A DNA stretch of 64,000 bases, taken from Alteromonadaceae bacterium 2753L.S.0a.02. Lineage in GTDB: Bacteria > Pseudomonadota > Gammaproteobacteria > Pseudomonadales > Cellvibrionaceae. The translations under genes and the position numbers were made by a program. The stretch lies in NCBI GenBank assembly GCA_007827375.1, contig VISH01000002.1:955001-1019000 (forward strand), in the 5' to 3' direction. Of this stretch, positions 21,169 to 29,189 are shown in pieces; the first letter of the stretch is position 1; every line of letters starts with the position of its first letter. A model generated the notes under the pieces. It saw nothing but the letters and a program-made list of their open reading frames with translations, did no database searches and was not told the DNA's origin.

Positions 21169-21445
21169 TTGATTGGTGTTTTGGTGACTATCGATTAGAG
21201 GCGTATATCTCCAAATAACAGTTACGTAGCTACATTGCTGTTTTTCCTTTCTGTAAGTAATAAAAATTTCCTACTTTTGAACCTGTCGGCTAAACTAAAG
21301 GGAGTTTGCCGGGCCATAGAGCGTATGGCTTCAGACCAGCGGTGTTGTTTTGGGTGCAAGATGGGATGCGGGTACTCGGGCACAACCAAATTTCAATGTA
21401 AAATCTTACGGAAGCCCAATCTTTTGAGGTACAGATTCCTGAATT

Positions 21446-22009
21446 ATGGATAACAACGATCTCGTCTGGGACCTGGAAGCATTTCAGAAGCGCAAACGTG
21501 CTCAAGACTTTGTTATGGGCTTCGAGAATCAATTGTGTGTGTATTCTGGCTCTGTCGAGCAGCTTTATACGAATTACAATATTTTTTTTCCGAAAGAAGA
21601 AAATCGCAAGCTGGTGATTCTCCCCAACCCCTATGCGCATCACGACACTTTTCAGGGGATCGCTGAGGAGGTTGTGAAACCGACGGGGCTCTTCATCGTA
21701 CCATCCAAACCCGGAGACGATTCCAATCGTTTAAGTATTATCTTGCCGTTGAAAGGTCAGGGGAGCGAAGGGCGCCCTGTACCATTGGAAGTCGGGTTAA
21801 AGTTAATCAATCAAAAGCGACCAACCAACCGCCCATTTTTACCGGTGCTCGTGAAGGGTGACTTGCGAGAATTGGATTCTGAAACTCCCTGCCTGCATCT
21901 TCACATGTTAAATCTCAGCGCCCTAAAAGGGATCTCGAATCTGGAACTGAAAGATATCCAGAAAGTTGTGCTGGATCGCTTGCAAAAACTCGCTGCTAAG
22001 CGCAGCTAA
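21446..22009 (+). CDS. Conserved-looking protein of unknown function
   Basis: A 187-residue soluble protein without signal peptide or membrane segment. It opens MDNNDLVWDLEAFQKRK and contains a compact mixed domain (LVILPNPYAHHD, GLFIVPSKPGDDSNRLSIILPL) and a C-terminal helix (LKDIQKVVLDRLQKLAAKRS). I do not recognise the family. Codon use looks normal for the region and a strong intrinsic terminator follows it, so it is a real transcription unit. Confidence 0.65.
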   Translation: MDNNDLVWDLEAFQKRKRAQDFVMGFENQLCVYSGSVEQLYTNYNIFFPKEENRKLVILPNPYAHHDTFQGIAEEVVKPTGLFIVPSKPGDDSNRLSIILPLKGQGSEGRPVPLEVGLKLINQKRPTNRPFLPVLVKGDLRELDSETPCLHLHMLNLSALKGISNLELKDIQKVVLDRLQKLAAKRS

Positions 22010-22021
22010 GCTACCAAACAA

Positions 22022-22048
22022 AAGCCGCCTGGGCGGCGGCTTGTTTTT
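22022..22048 (+). terminator. Intrinsic terminator
   Basis: AAGCCGCC / GGCGGCTT stem with a 5-nt loop, followed by GTTTTT, 12 nt after the stop at 22009. Confidence 0.88.
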
Positions 22049-22096
22049 ATCCAATGCTAGTGTCTAATCGCTTGTGACAGCGTAGGTTTGGATCGT

Positions 22097-23311
22097 TTAA
22101 TTCGAACGAATTTTAAATACCACCGGAAGCGTAAATGCAAATGTTTCGCCTCTTAGCCCGTCTGGCATTGCCGGGAAGGGACTGGCTTTGTTTGCTGCGT
22201 TAACAGCTTCTTTGGTGAGTGTTTTGTATTCAGATTCTTCAACCACCACAACCTCTAGGACTTTACCTGTTCTATCGATGGTGATGTTTAAGCGCACGTT
22301 ACCTTCCCAGCCCCTATCGAGAGCCCTTCGCGGGTAGCTCAAGTAGTTGTAGGAATAGCGCTTAAGTTTCGCAATATAAAGTTGTTGTTCGAGCAGGCTC
22401 TCGGCTGTGAAATCGAGATCTTCCTCTTCCTCCAAGGCGTCTGCATCAAGCAGTGCCTGCTGCTGAGGTGCAGCTGTGGGTTTTGGCGTAGGCTTGGGTG
22501 TCGCCGCTGCGACTGGCGGTGGTGTTGGCTTGGGTTTAGTTGTTGTGCTTGCGGGAAAGCCAGGGGCCGCGACTTCTGGCGCTGCAACTTTAGGCGCTGT
22601 CGCAATCGCGCCTGCTCCCAGCGCAGGTGCCGCAATGGTGGCGTCTATTGCTGGTTCCGGTGTTTCAACAATAGCTGCTACCTGTGGTTCTGATTTTTCT
22701 TGGTTGGTTACGTTGGCTTCCACCTCTGCAATGCGATCCTCGCTCGGGAAAGTTGCATCAAAACGGCTAAGAAGGGCGTTATCAATATCGCCGGCCACTA
22801 ACAAATTGTCTCTAAATTGAGATGAGAGCGGTACCGGGCCAATCCAGGTACGGAGTAGTAAGTCAAAAAACGCAACGTCCGGCACATCTCCAAGCTTAAC
22901 GCCGTTAAGGTATACATTAACTTGATCGCTGCCACGATCAATTGTGAAAATATCACCGGCACTTAATTTCATTTTCAGCATGTTGCTGAATTTAGCCATG
23001 TGCTTGGCGTGTTCAGAAAGTTCAGAAGAGCTGGCGTTAATTGCCATACCTTCAATCCACATACGCTTGAAACGCCGCGATGACAAGCGGTCGATCAATA
23101 CGCGTACCTGAATTTGCTTGGGTTCATTCACAATTAAAATATCGCGTGAGCTGTTCGATAACGTCGTTACAGAGAGCCCCGCGATAAATTGCTCTTTGCC
23201 AAGTTCTGAATGCACTGCAAGCCCGTTTAAAACCGGTGCTGCGTTTATTAAGGTGCTTGCGGCAGCAAGCACGAGGAAAATCAATGGTTTGAAAATGAAG
23301 GTGTTACGCAT
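22097..23311 (-). CDS. Chalcone-isomerase-like domain fused to TonB C-terminal domain
   Basis: A 404-residue protein with a cleavable-looking signal peptide (IFLVLAAASTLINAAP). Residues about 25-190 (VLNGLAVHSELGKEQFIAGLSV, RFKRMWIEGMAINASSS, VYLNGVKLGDVPDVAFFDLLLRTWIGPVPLS) match the bacterial chalcone-isomerase-like family. A Pro/Lys/Ala linker (about 250-290) follows, then a TonB C-terminal domain (KRYSYNYLSYPRRALDRGWEGNVRLNITIDRTGKV). TonB proteins couple inner-membrane energy to outer-membrane receptors through an uncleaved N-terminal helix; here a periplasmic domain replaces that anchor. The minus-strand gene stands alone, with no exbB or exbD beside it. Confidence 0.75.
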   Translation of the reverse strand: MRNTFIFKPLIFLVLAAASTLINAAPVLNGLAVHSELGKEQFIAGLSVTTLSNSSRDILIVNEPKQIQVRVLIDRLSSRRFKRMWIEGMAINASSSELSEHAKHMAKFSNMLKMKLSAGDIFTIDRGSDQVNVYLNGVKLGDVPDVAFFDLLLRTWIGPVPLSSQFRDNLLVAGDIDNALLSRFDATFPSEDRIAEVEANVTNQEKSEPQVAAIVETPEPAIDATIAAPALGAGAIATAPKVAAPEVAAPGFPASTTTKPKPTPPPVAAATPKPTPKPTAAPQQQALLDADALEEEEDLDFTAESLLEQQLYIAKLKRYSYNYLSYPRRALDRGWEGNVRLNITIDRTGKVLEVVVVEESEYKTLTKEAVNAANKASPFPAMPDGLRGETFAFTLPVVFKIRSN

Positions 23312-23794
23312 AGCTTACTCGTTAGTTTGCGGTCACTCACCGAAATTATTGTACCAAGTTGTGGAGTTAAACCTATAAGTAATCATATAGGGTAGCTTCC
23401 GTATCTTGGGTTGGTCATGTGATAAATCACCACTTCCTTAGAACTAAAGTACCACTTTACACAAAATTACTGTTAACTCAAGCAAGATCTGGGGAATTTC
23501 TTTAAAGTGGCCGATCGCCGGGCAAGCGGCCCGATTAGTGAGATCGTTTGCAGATAGCTGCAAGATCTTATGACAGCATTTTTTCAAAATTTGCTGCAGT
23601 TCAAATTTTGTTAGTGAATTATGTGGCAAAAAATGCAAATTTCCTAAGTTTTAGGTATAAACACGGATTATCGCATGGATAACCGTCTATTTTTTTAGAA
23701 CAATCTCTAGGGAATTAGCCTTGCAGATAACGTGTCTCAGGCAGGCACCCTATAATAAAGGTCAAGTTGTTTCTCACATCGGCGAAGGCACGCT
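23312..23794. other. Divergent intergenic region with palindromes
   Basis: The region separates the TonB-fusion gene (minus) from the cNMP-binding gene (plus). It holds two hairpin-forming sites, TTGCAG-ATAG-CTGCAA (near 23548-23563) and AAAATTTG...CAAATTTT (near 23586-23609). A TATAAT hexamer at 23751-23756, 38 bp before the ATG at 23795, is a likely -10 for the plus-strand gene; no matching -35 is obvious, so an activator may be needed. Confidence 0.4.
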
Positions 23795-24490
23795 ATGGAT
23801 GTACACCCACTTCACAAGTATCGTCAGGAATCGTTGGATGTTTTACTCGGTTCCATTCCTTTCTACAAAGCCGTAAAACAGCGCGATCAATGGCAGTACG
23901 ACTTGCTGATGAGCTACTCCCGAATAATCGAATATCGACCGGGCGAAGTGCTCCTAGAACAAGATCAAAAAGATCAGTGGCTGTATTTTCTCATGCGTGG
24001 CCAACTGGCCGTGGTGGTTGGTACAGGTAGCCACCAACGCAAAGTGGTCAACTACATTACCCCCGGCGAAGTTTTTGGAGATTTGGCGGTACTTATTGAT
24101 CACAAACGAACAGCAACAGTGGTTGCCGACCCCCACTGTAAATCGGTTATGGTGTTTGGTACCGATTTTCAGGTATTTGGGGAATTGCACGATCTTAGCA
24201 AGATCACGCTCGCGACTAAGCTTGAATACTACCGCAATATGGTTCACAACTTACGATGGAAGCTCGAAGTTTATCGCATGTCTTACCCCGAGCAGTCTTT
24301 TGCCTCTAACCACCGTAAAGTAAAACTCTACAGTGGTCCTAAAAATACCATGGCTGAATTAGATAGCCTGGACGAACAAGCCCGCGCGCTAGCTAGGCTT
24401 TTGGTTTCATGGAATTTGGAGTTCGACCGCCTCTCAATAGCGCCTCGTGAACAGCTTGATTACAACACCTTAATCGCACTCGGTTCTTGA
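23795..24490 (+). CDS. Cyclic nucleotide-binding domain protein without recognisable HTH
   Basis: A 231-residue cytoplasmic protein. Residues about 30-140 form a cNMP-binding beta-roll: YRPGEVLLEQDQKDQWLYFLMRGQLAVV and the phosphate-binding cassette GEVFGDLAVLIDHKRTATVVA. The cassette keeps the key Arg, while the usual Glu (FGELA) is Asp. The C-terminal 90 residues are helical, but no helix-turn-helix is apparent, so it is not an ordinary CRP-type regulator. It may bind cAMP, cGMP or c-di-GMP and act through protein contact. A PilZ gene lies 121 bp downstream. Confidence 0.78.
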   Translation: MDVHPLHKYRQESLDVLLGSIPFYKAVKQRDQWQYDLLMSYSRIIEYRPGEVLLEQDQKDQWLYFLMRGQLAVVVGTGSHQRKVVNYITPGEVFGDLAVLIDHKRTATVVADPHCKSVMVFGTDFQVFGELHDLSKITLATKLEYYRNMVHNLRWKLEVYRMSYPEQSFASNHRKVKLYSGPKNTMAELDSLDEQARALARLLVSWNLEFDRLSIAPREQLDYNTLIALGS

Positions 24491-24611
24491 GCGGCAACAT
24501 TGGAGTAATAAGCTATTCTTTAAGTGAAATAGATTGCGATGCGGCGATGTTCTCTACATCAAAGTGTCTTCATTCTGAACACTAATCTGGTGAGCGAGAA
24601 CTCTCGTTGTT

Positions 24612-25283
24612 ATGTCTGACAACGCTTTACTTCATTTTGAAGATCTACACCTGACCTTCGGTCATACCATTCAAATTTTGCCTAAGCCCAGTTCGCCGGG
24701 GGAGAGGTTCGAAAGTGTTTTATTGGGTTGCCTACGGGGTGAAACGGTAATGGTGACGCCACCTCCCTCCGGTAAGTTCCCACTTTTATCAGAGGGCCAG
24801 CAGGTGGTGATTCGTGTTTCCACCCTTAATGGGGTTGCACTATTTCCCACGCTAGTTTTGCACATCGCACAGGTACCTCTTTATATTCTCTATCTTGATT
24901 TTCCAAAAGCAATAAATTTTAAACAAATTCGGCAGGCCACGCGGGTTGAGGTTGCGATGCCAGTCCTTGTATCGAATTTAAATAACGCTGCCTATCGGAG
25001 TGTTGCAGGGCGTGTGTCGGATATCAGTTTGGGGGGGGCAAAACTGGATTTTAATCAGCTAATAGGTAACAAAGGTGATGAGATCGAACTGAAAGGTAAA
25101 TTTGAGATTGCCAGTATAAAACGCATTCTTTCGGTTCGAGCCAAAATAAGAACAGTTGTCCATTCAGCAGGTGTTCACCAGTACGGCGTACAATTCTTCG
25201 AACAAGATGAAGATAAACAACTGGTATTGTTCGGGTTTATATACAGTGCAATGGCGATTGGCACCCCCAAAATTATTGAGTAG
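24612..25283 (+). CDS. PilZ domain c-di-GMP-binding protein
   Basis: A 223-residue cytoplasmic protein in two parts. Residues 1-105 look like the YcgR N-terminal domain (FGHTIQILPKP, VLLGCLRGETVMVTPP). Residues 106-215 are PilZ, with the c-di-GMP-binding RxxxR (RQATR) and DISLGGAKL (D-x-S-x-x-G). Both motifs are intact, so binding is expected. YcgR-type proteins brake flagella; others act on exopolysaccharide synthesis. The next gene begins inside or just after its 3' end. Confidence 0.88.
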   Translation: MSDNALLHFEDLHLTFGHTIQILPKPSSPGERFESVLLGCLRGETVMVTPPPSGKFPLLSEGQQVVIRVSTLNGVALFPTLVLHIAQVPLYILYLDFPKAINFKQIRQATRVEVAMPVLVSNLNNAAYRSVAGRVSDISLGGAKLDFNQLIGNKGDEIELKGKFEIASIKRILSVRAKIRTVVHSAGVHQYGVQFFEQDEDKQLVLFGFIYSAMAIGTPKIIE

Positions 25284-25884
25284 CTGTGTATACATGCTTC
25301 TGCTCTGTTCTAGTGCGAATGCATTGGATCAAGAGCGTCTCTGGTTACCAGTGAAATATCACAAGTATTATCTCGATCTCGTCGAGGCTGCAGAAGCCGC
25401 GGAACGACTTGAAAATTGCACTGAGGTGTTGCAGGGGCAAATGGATTTTGATCAAAGCCAGCCAGATCATCCCATTTTTCGCATTCTCTGCCGCAGGCAC
25501 GACGGTCTCAGCTACAACGAAATGGTCGATGGCTTGAGTAAAGCTACGCTAACCACAGTTATACCCACCCCAAGAGTCTTAACACCGGAAGAAATTGAGC
25601 AACAACGGCTACTCGAACAGAAAAAACTTGAAGAGGAGCGTCAGCAGCGTAAAGCGGCTTTTTGGGCGAGGTGTGAACAGGAATTCAAGAGTCAAACAGA
25701 GTATATGGCGCAGATGGTTTTACTCGGCGAAATGCCTCCGGAGCCAACTACTTTTGAAAATAGCAACGCGAAGTTTAAGTTCAATTTTGACGCCAAAGAT
25801 ATTTCAGGCACTCCACTAAAGTATCGTGTTAGTTGCCGCGTGAATGAAGATTCTGCTGAAGTGAAAATCAAACCGCGACGTTGA
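25258..25884 (+). CDS. Secreted protein of unknown function
   Basis: The open frame continues upstream past any plausible start. A TTG at 25258 gives a good signal peptide (LLSSCVYMLLLCSSANA before LDQERLW); TTG 25276 and ATG 25294 are alternatives, the last too short for a signal peptide. The mature part (about 185 residues) has LWLPVKYHKYYLDLVEAAEAAERLENCTEVL and a Glu/Gln/Lys-rich helix (EEIEQQRLLEQKKLEEERQ). It carries several cysteines. I do not recognise the family. The start overlaps the PilZ gene, so co-translation is likely. Confidence 0.6.
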   Translation: MAPPKLLSSCVYMLLLCSSANALDQERLWLPVKYHKYYLDLVEAAEAAERLENCTEVLQGQMDFDQSQPDHPIFRILCRRHDGLSYNEMVDGLSKATLTTVIPTPRVLTPEEIEQQRLLEQKKLEEERQQRKAAFWARCEQEFKSQTEYMAQMVLLGEMPPEPTTFENSNAKFKFNFDAKDISGTPLKYRVSCRVNEDSAEVKIKPRR

Positions 25885-25910
25885 GTGTAATTTCCCTATC
25901 CTAAACCATA

Positions 25911-25938
25911 AAAAAGGCGGGTGAATACCCGCCTTTAT
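25911..25938. terminator. Bidirectional intrinsic terminator
   Basis: The stem GGCGGGT / ACCCGCC (25916-25922 and 25927-25933) has an A tract before and T residues after. It can stop both the plus-strand gene ending at 25884 and the AlgP-like gene ending at 25952. Confidence 0.85.
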
Positions 25939-25951
25939 CAGTATTTAGCTG

Positions 25952-26797
25952 TTAAGCCTGCTTTGGTGGACGACCGCGACGCTTTGGCGCTGCCTTCGGA
26001 GCGGTCTTCGGAGCTGCTTTTTTAGCGGCTGGACGTCCGCGCTTCTTGGCGGGTGCTTTTTTAGCTGGTGCTTTTTTAGTAGCTGGGCGGCCACGACGCT
26101 TAGGTGCAGCAGTACCGGCGGCGGCGGCTTTTTTAGCGGCTGGGCGTCCGCGCTTCTTGGCCGGTGCCTTTTTGGTTTTTGCCTTGGCGGCTACAGCAGC
26201 CTTTTTAGCTTTAACTTTTAGAGCGACTGCGGACTTTTTGGCTTTTGCTTTTGCCTTAACCGCGGCTTTCTTGGCTGCGACTTTGGCGCGAACTGCGGCT
26301 TTTTTAGCTGCGGCTTTCGCTTTTACAGCAGCCTTTTTAGCAGCGGCCTTCTCTTGAATAGCCTGCTTTTTAGCGGCTGCTTTAGCGGCTGCTGTGGCTT
26401 TTTTGAGATAGGCTGCTTCTTCTTTAGCTACAGCTTTACTTAAAGCTGCGGCTTGAGTTGCTTCTGCCTTAATAGAGCTTAGAGAGGCTTTCGCTGCAGC
26501 TAATTCCTTTTTAGCAGCAGTCGCAGTAGCGTTGGCAGTGCTTGCGGCAGCGCGAGCCGCGCTTAATTGCTTGGCTTGCGCTGCAGTTTTCTTCTTAGCG
26601 CGAATAGCTGCAAGCTTGCTTTTGGCGCTGGTTGCTTTCTTGGTAGCGGCATCAGCTTTTGTAGTTGCAGCTTTAACTGCTACTTCTGCCGTTTTCAAGT
26701 TGGCAGCGCGTGCCTTTTCAAGTTTTACTTTAAGCGCAGCGAGTTCCTTCTCGAGCGCGGCGACTGAGTCTACAACTTTTGCTTTCTTAGCGGCCAT
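25952..26797 (-). CDS. Lys/Ala-rich histone H1-like protein (AlgP-like)
   Basis: A 281-residue, extremely basic, low-complexity protein. Residues about 1-110 form an alanine-rich helical region (VAALEKELAALKVKLEKARAA); residues 110-200 are KAAA/KAKA repeats; the C-terminus has several AT-hook-like RGRP cores (KKRGRPAAKK, KRRGRPATKK, KRRGRPPKQA). It resembles Pseudomonas AlgP (AlgR3), a histone H1-like DNA-binding protein linked to alginate transcription. The repeats make the length prone to slippage. The role here is inferred to be nucleoid binding. Confidence 0.83.
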   Translation of the reverse strand: MAAKKAKVVDSVAALEKELAALKVKLEKARAANLKTAEVAVKAATTKADAATKKATSAKSKLAAIRAKKKTAAQAKQLSAARAAASTANATATAAKKELAAAKASLSSIKAEATQAAALSKAVAKEEAAYLKKATAAAKAAAKKQAIQEKAAAKKAAVKAKAAAKKAAVRAKVAAKKAAVKAKAKAKKSAVALKVKAKKAAVAAKAKTKKAPAKKRGRPAAKKAAAAGTAAPKRRGRPATKKAPAKKAPAKKRGRPAAKKAAPKTAPKAAPKRRGRPPKQA

Positions 26798-27080
26798 AGT
26801 AGTTACCCTTTTTACCCTTTGTTGATTGTGTTATTTGAAGTTGTAGCACTACATTACGAAATAACAAGAAAAATTCAAGTTTTTTCATCGATTTAGGGGC
26901 GATTTGTTGAAAAAAATATTAACTTTTTGGGTTAATTCGATTGTTCCGACAAAAAATTTATCAATTTCAACAAAAATACATGTTTTGGGAGGGTGGAACC
27001 GGTGAATTCTTCCGATTTGTTTTGGCGGAGATTTTTTTATTTTCGAGTGGGTTTTTTTACTAATGCAATTAAATAAAAAG
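26798..27080. other. AT-rich divergent promoter region
   Basis: A very A/T-rich stretch between the AlgP-like gene (minus) and dinB (plus). No gene is convincing in it. It must carry the AlgP-like promoter. Confidence 0.4.
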
Positions 27081-27098
27081 CTGTATAATAATACAGTA
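27079..27098. promoter_or_regulatory. LexA (SOS) operator of dinB
   Basis: CTGTATAATAATACAG (27081-27096) with flanking A/T matches the gammaproteobacterial LexA box CTG-N10-CAG and its A/T-rich centre. It lies 22-50 bp before the dinB start candidates, where LexA would block transcription until DNA damage. Confidence 0.88.
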
Positions 27099-27145
27099 TA
27101 TTTTGCCAAAAAGAGCTCGTGATATTCAATTTCGAGGAAATTTCA

Positions 27146-28225
27146 TTGGCTGACTCCCTCAAAAAAATTATTCATCTCGATGCCGATTGTTTTTTTGCGG
27201 CACTGGAAATAAGGGAAAACCCCGAATTAGTGGATTTCCCCATAGCGGTTGGTGGTGATCCTGGTCGCCGTGGTGTAATTTCCACCTGCAATTATCTCGC
27301 GCGTCAATACGGGGTACGTTCGGCGATGGCTTCAGCGTACGCAAAAAGACTTTGCCCAGAATTAATAATTCAAAAACCCAATTTTGCTCTTTACCGCCAG
27401 GTTTCAACACAAATGTTTGAAATTTTCAGTCGTTACAGCGGAAAAATTGAGCCTTTATCCCTAGATGAAGCCTTTATTGATGTTACCGGCAGTGAAGAAT
27501 TTCACGGAAGCGCCACGCTAATTGCACAACAAATTCGTCGGGATGTGGAAATGTCTCTGGGAATAACTGTTTCTGCGGGCGTTGCTCCAGTGAAATTTTT
27601 AGCAAAAATTGCCAGTGATTGGTGTAAACCTGATGGTATTTTTACGATTACCCCAAAAAAAGTGACAGAATTTGTCAAGAATTTGCCTTTACGGAAATTA
27701 CCGGGCGTTGGAACGGTAACTGCCGAAAAACTTGCTCGACTCGGCTTGCAAAGTTGTTGCGATTTGGATAATTACGATGATTTTGAGCTTGCCAGGGAAT
27801 TCGGACGTTTTGGAATCGCATTAAAACGCATGTCGCAAGGTATTGATAACCGACCTGTTCAAGCAAGCCGATTCAGAAAATCTTTGAGCATTGAGCGAAC
27901 ATTCGCAGAGGATATTTGCGTACCATCTGAAATTTCCAGGAGAGTGCGCGATTTAGTTGCTGGTTTGGAGCAGCGTTATATTGAGCTTGCCCGTAAACCT
28001 GCGGTAGTTAAAAAGTTTGTTAAAGTGAAATTCGATGATTTTTCATCGACAACCCTGGAAACCTCTGTTGGTCGCTATCAAGAATTGTTCAGTCCACAGG
28101 AATTTGAGCGAATGTGTTTTGCTGCCTGGTCGCGGCAAAAAAAGCCGTTGCGTTTAATGGGGGTGGGCTTACATTTCCCGGATGCTGAATTGGCGCGAGC
28201 ACAACTATTGTTGCCTCTGGAGTGA
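27146..28225 (+). CDS. dinB: DNA polymerase IV (Y-family)
   Basis: The frame starts at GTG 27119, but TTG 27146 has a much stronger Shine-Dalgarno (GAGGA, 7 nt spacing) and gives ADSLKKIIHLDADCFFAALE, the normal DinB N-terminus (about 359 residues). It is an error-prone translesion polymerase. Seen: the LDADCFFA metal motif, SLDEAFIDVTG with the second catalytic D-E pair, GVAPVKFLAKIASDWCKPDG, and the helix-hairpin-helix LPGVGTVTAEKLARLG. The C-terminal QLLLPL fits a beta-clamp-binding motif. A LexA box upstream puts it in the SOS response. Confidence 0.94.
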   Translation: MADSLKKIIHLDADCFFAALEIRENPELVDFPIAVGGDPGRRGVISTCNYLARQYGVRSAMASAYAKRLCPELIIQKPNFALYRQVSTQMFEIFSRYSGKIEPLSLDEAFIDVTGSEEFHGSATLIAQQIRRDVEMSLGITVSAGVAPVKFLAKIASDWCKPDGIFTITPKKVTEFVKNLPLRKLPGVGTVTAEKLARLGLQSCCDLDNYDDFELAREFGRFGIALKRMSQGIDNRPVQASRFRKSLSIERTFAEDICVPSEISRRVRDLVAGLEQRYIELARKPAVVKKFVKVKFDDFSSTTLETSVGRYQELFSPQEFERMCFAAWSRQKKPLRLMGVGLHFPDAELARAQLLLPLE

Positions 28226-28410
28226 GTTTATCAGGTGTTGTATTTTCGACGGCTGATTGTTGATGAAAATCTGCGCGTTTTAAGTGCTTTTTTTGTGCAT
28301 AAACCGTACATTTATGACGGAATTGTGGAAAATTTGACTTGGGTCTGAGTAGATCAGTTTTAAGCTGCATTGAGAGCAAGCAGTCTCGGTAAAGATCGTG
28401 TAGAATGCCG

Positions 28411-28590
28411 ACACTTGGAAATAGGTGCCTGTGCTGCTGTGCAGCAGGCTTTGCCTGTGAGCCTGTGGTGAACTAATCTCTACAGTTAGCAGCGCCTTCA
28501 AGCACCAGGGTTAACGCCTTTCAGCATAAACAGAATCTTACCCTGCACCTGTTTTGCTGTGGCGGTGATGCCTTCAGGCGGGGAATTTAC
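28411..28590 (+). ncRNA. Candidate structured RNA between dinB and exbD-like gene
   Basis: No protein gene fits here. A TAGAAT hexamer (28401-28406) could be a -10. An 11-bp long-range stem, GAAATAGGTGC (28418-28428) with GCACCTGTTTT (28545-28555), two pairs being G-U, encloses about 116 nt that includes the perfect hairpin CAGGC-TTT-GCCTG (28445-28457). It could be an independent small RNA, loosely reminiscent of 6S RNA, or the 5' leader of the ExbD gene. I cannot match it to a named family. Confidence 0.35.
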
Positions 28591-28646
28591 TCGGAAAAGT
28601 GCTCGTCATAGGTTTGCGATCACTTGATTTTAACTGGAGAATAAAC

Positions 28647-29063
28647 GTGAGTCGTAGAAAACGTAAGCAATCAGCCGAAGATAAGGCTGAAATCGACCTG
28701 ACACCAATGCTTGACGTCGTGTTCATTATGTTGATTTTCTTCATCGTGACCGCGTCTTTCATTAAAGAAAAGTCTCTGGGGCTGAACGTTCCTGAGAACA
28801 GCGATAATCCACCCCCGCCCGACAGCGAAAGCAAGAGTATTCTGGTGCAAGTTAACGCCAACGATGAGATCTTTATTGATTCGCGGCGTGTCGACATTCG
28901 CTCTGTGCGATCTCTCATTGCACAGAAAAGTGCTGAAAGCCCCGAGGGTGGTGTTGTGGTGATGGCGCATGAGCAGGCTTCTACGGCTACCTACGTGGCA
29001 ATTGCCGATGCTGCGCGTGAGGCCAACATATACAACGTGTCTCTGGTGCCGCGCAAGAAATAA
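28647..29063 (+). CDS. ExbD-family proton-channel component, orphan
   Basis: I chose GTG 28647 (GGAG 8-9 nt upstream) over 28599, giving 138 residues, normal for ExbD. It has a short cytoplasmic N-terminus (SRRKRKQSAEDKAEIDLTPMLDVVFIMLIFFIVTASFI) with the membrane Asp required for proton flow in TPMLD, then a periplasmic domain (SILVQVNANDEIFIDSRRVD). ExbD/TolR proteins work with ExbB/TolQ; no ExbB is adjacent, so it must pair with one made elsewhere. A good terminator closes the unit. Confidence 0.88.
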   Translation: MSRRKRKQSAEDKAEIDLTPMLDVVFIMLIFFIVTASFIKEKSLGLNVPENSDNPPPPDSESKSILVQVNANDEIFIDSRRVDIRSVRSLIAQKSAESPEGGVVVMAHEQASTATYVAIADAAREANIYNVSLVPRKK

Positions 29064-29090
29064 ACTCACCGCTAATCAGTTCTGCCAGAA

Positions 29091-29115
29091 AAGCCGCTTA
29101 TCAGCGGCTTTTTTT
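29091..29115 (+). terminator. Intrinsic terminator of the exbD-like gene
   Basis: AAGCCGCT-TATC-AGCGGCTT followed by TTTTT, 28 nt after the stop. Confidence 0.9.
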
Positions 29116-29189
29116 GTATATCACCCAAAATCTGGTGGATGTTAGGAATACAGCTAGACTTAAAACTGGGCTCTTTTCTTGAACATCCA

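Noticed and set aside
23444..23638. A 64-codon minus-strand frame in the TonB-cNMP gap
   Set aside because: No ribosome-binding site and the stretch is dominated by palindromes.
26046..26825. Alanine/phenylalanine-rich plus-strand frames opposite the AlgP-like gene
   Set aside because: They are the shadow of the Lys/Ala repeats on the other strand.
28226..28646. Cobalamin riboswitch, RNase P RNA or tmRNA in the dinB-exbD gap
   Set aside because: The diagnostic cores (the B12 box, the GAGGAAAGTCC of RNase P, the tmRNA ends) are absent.
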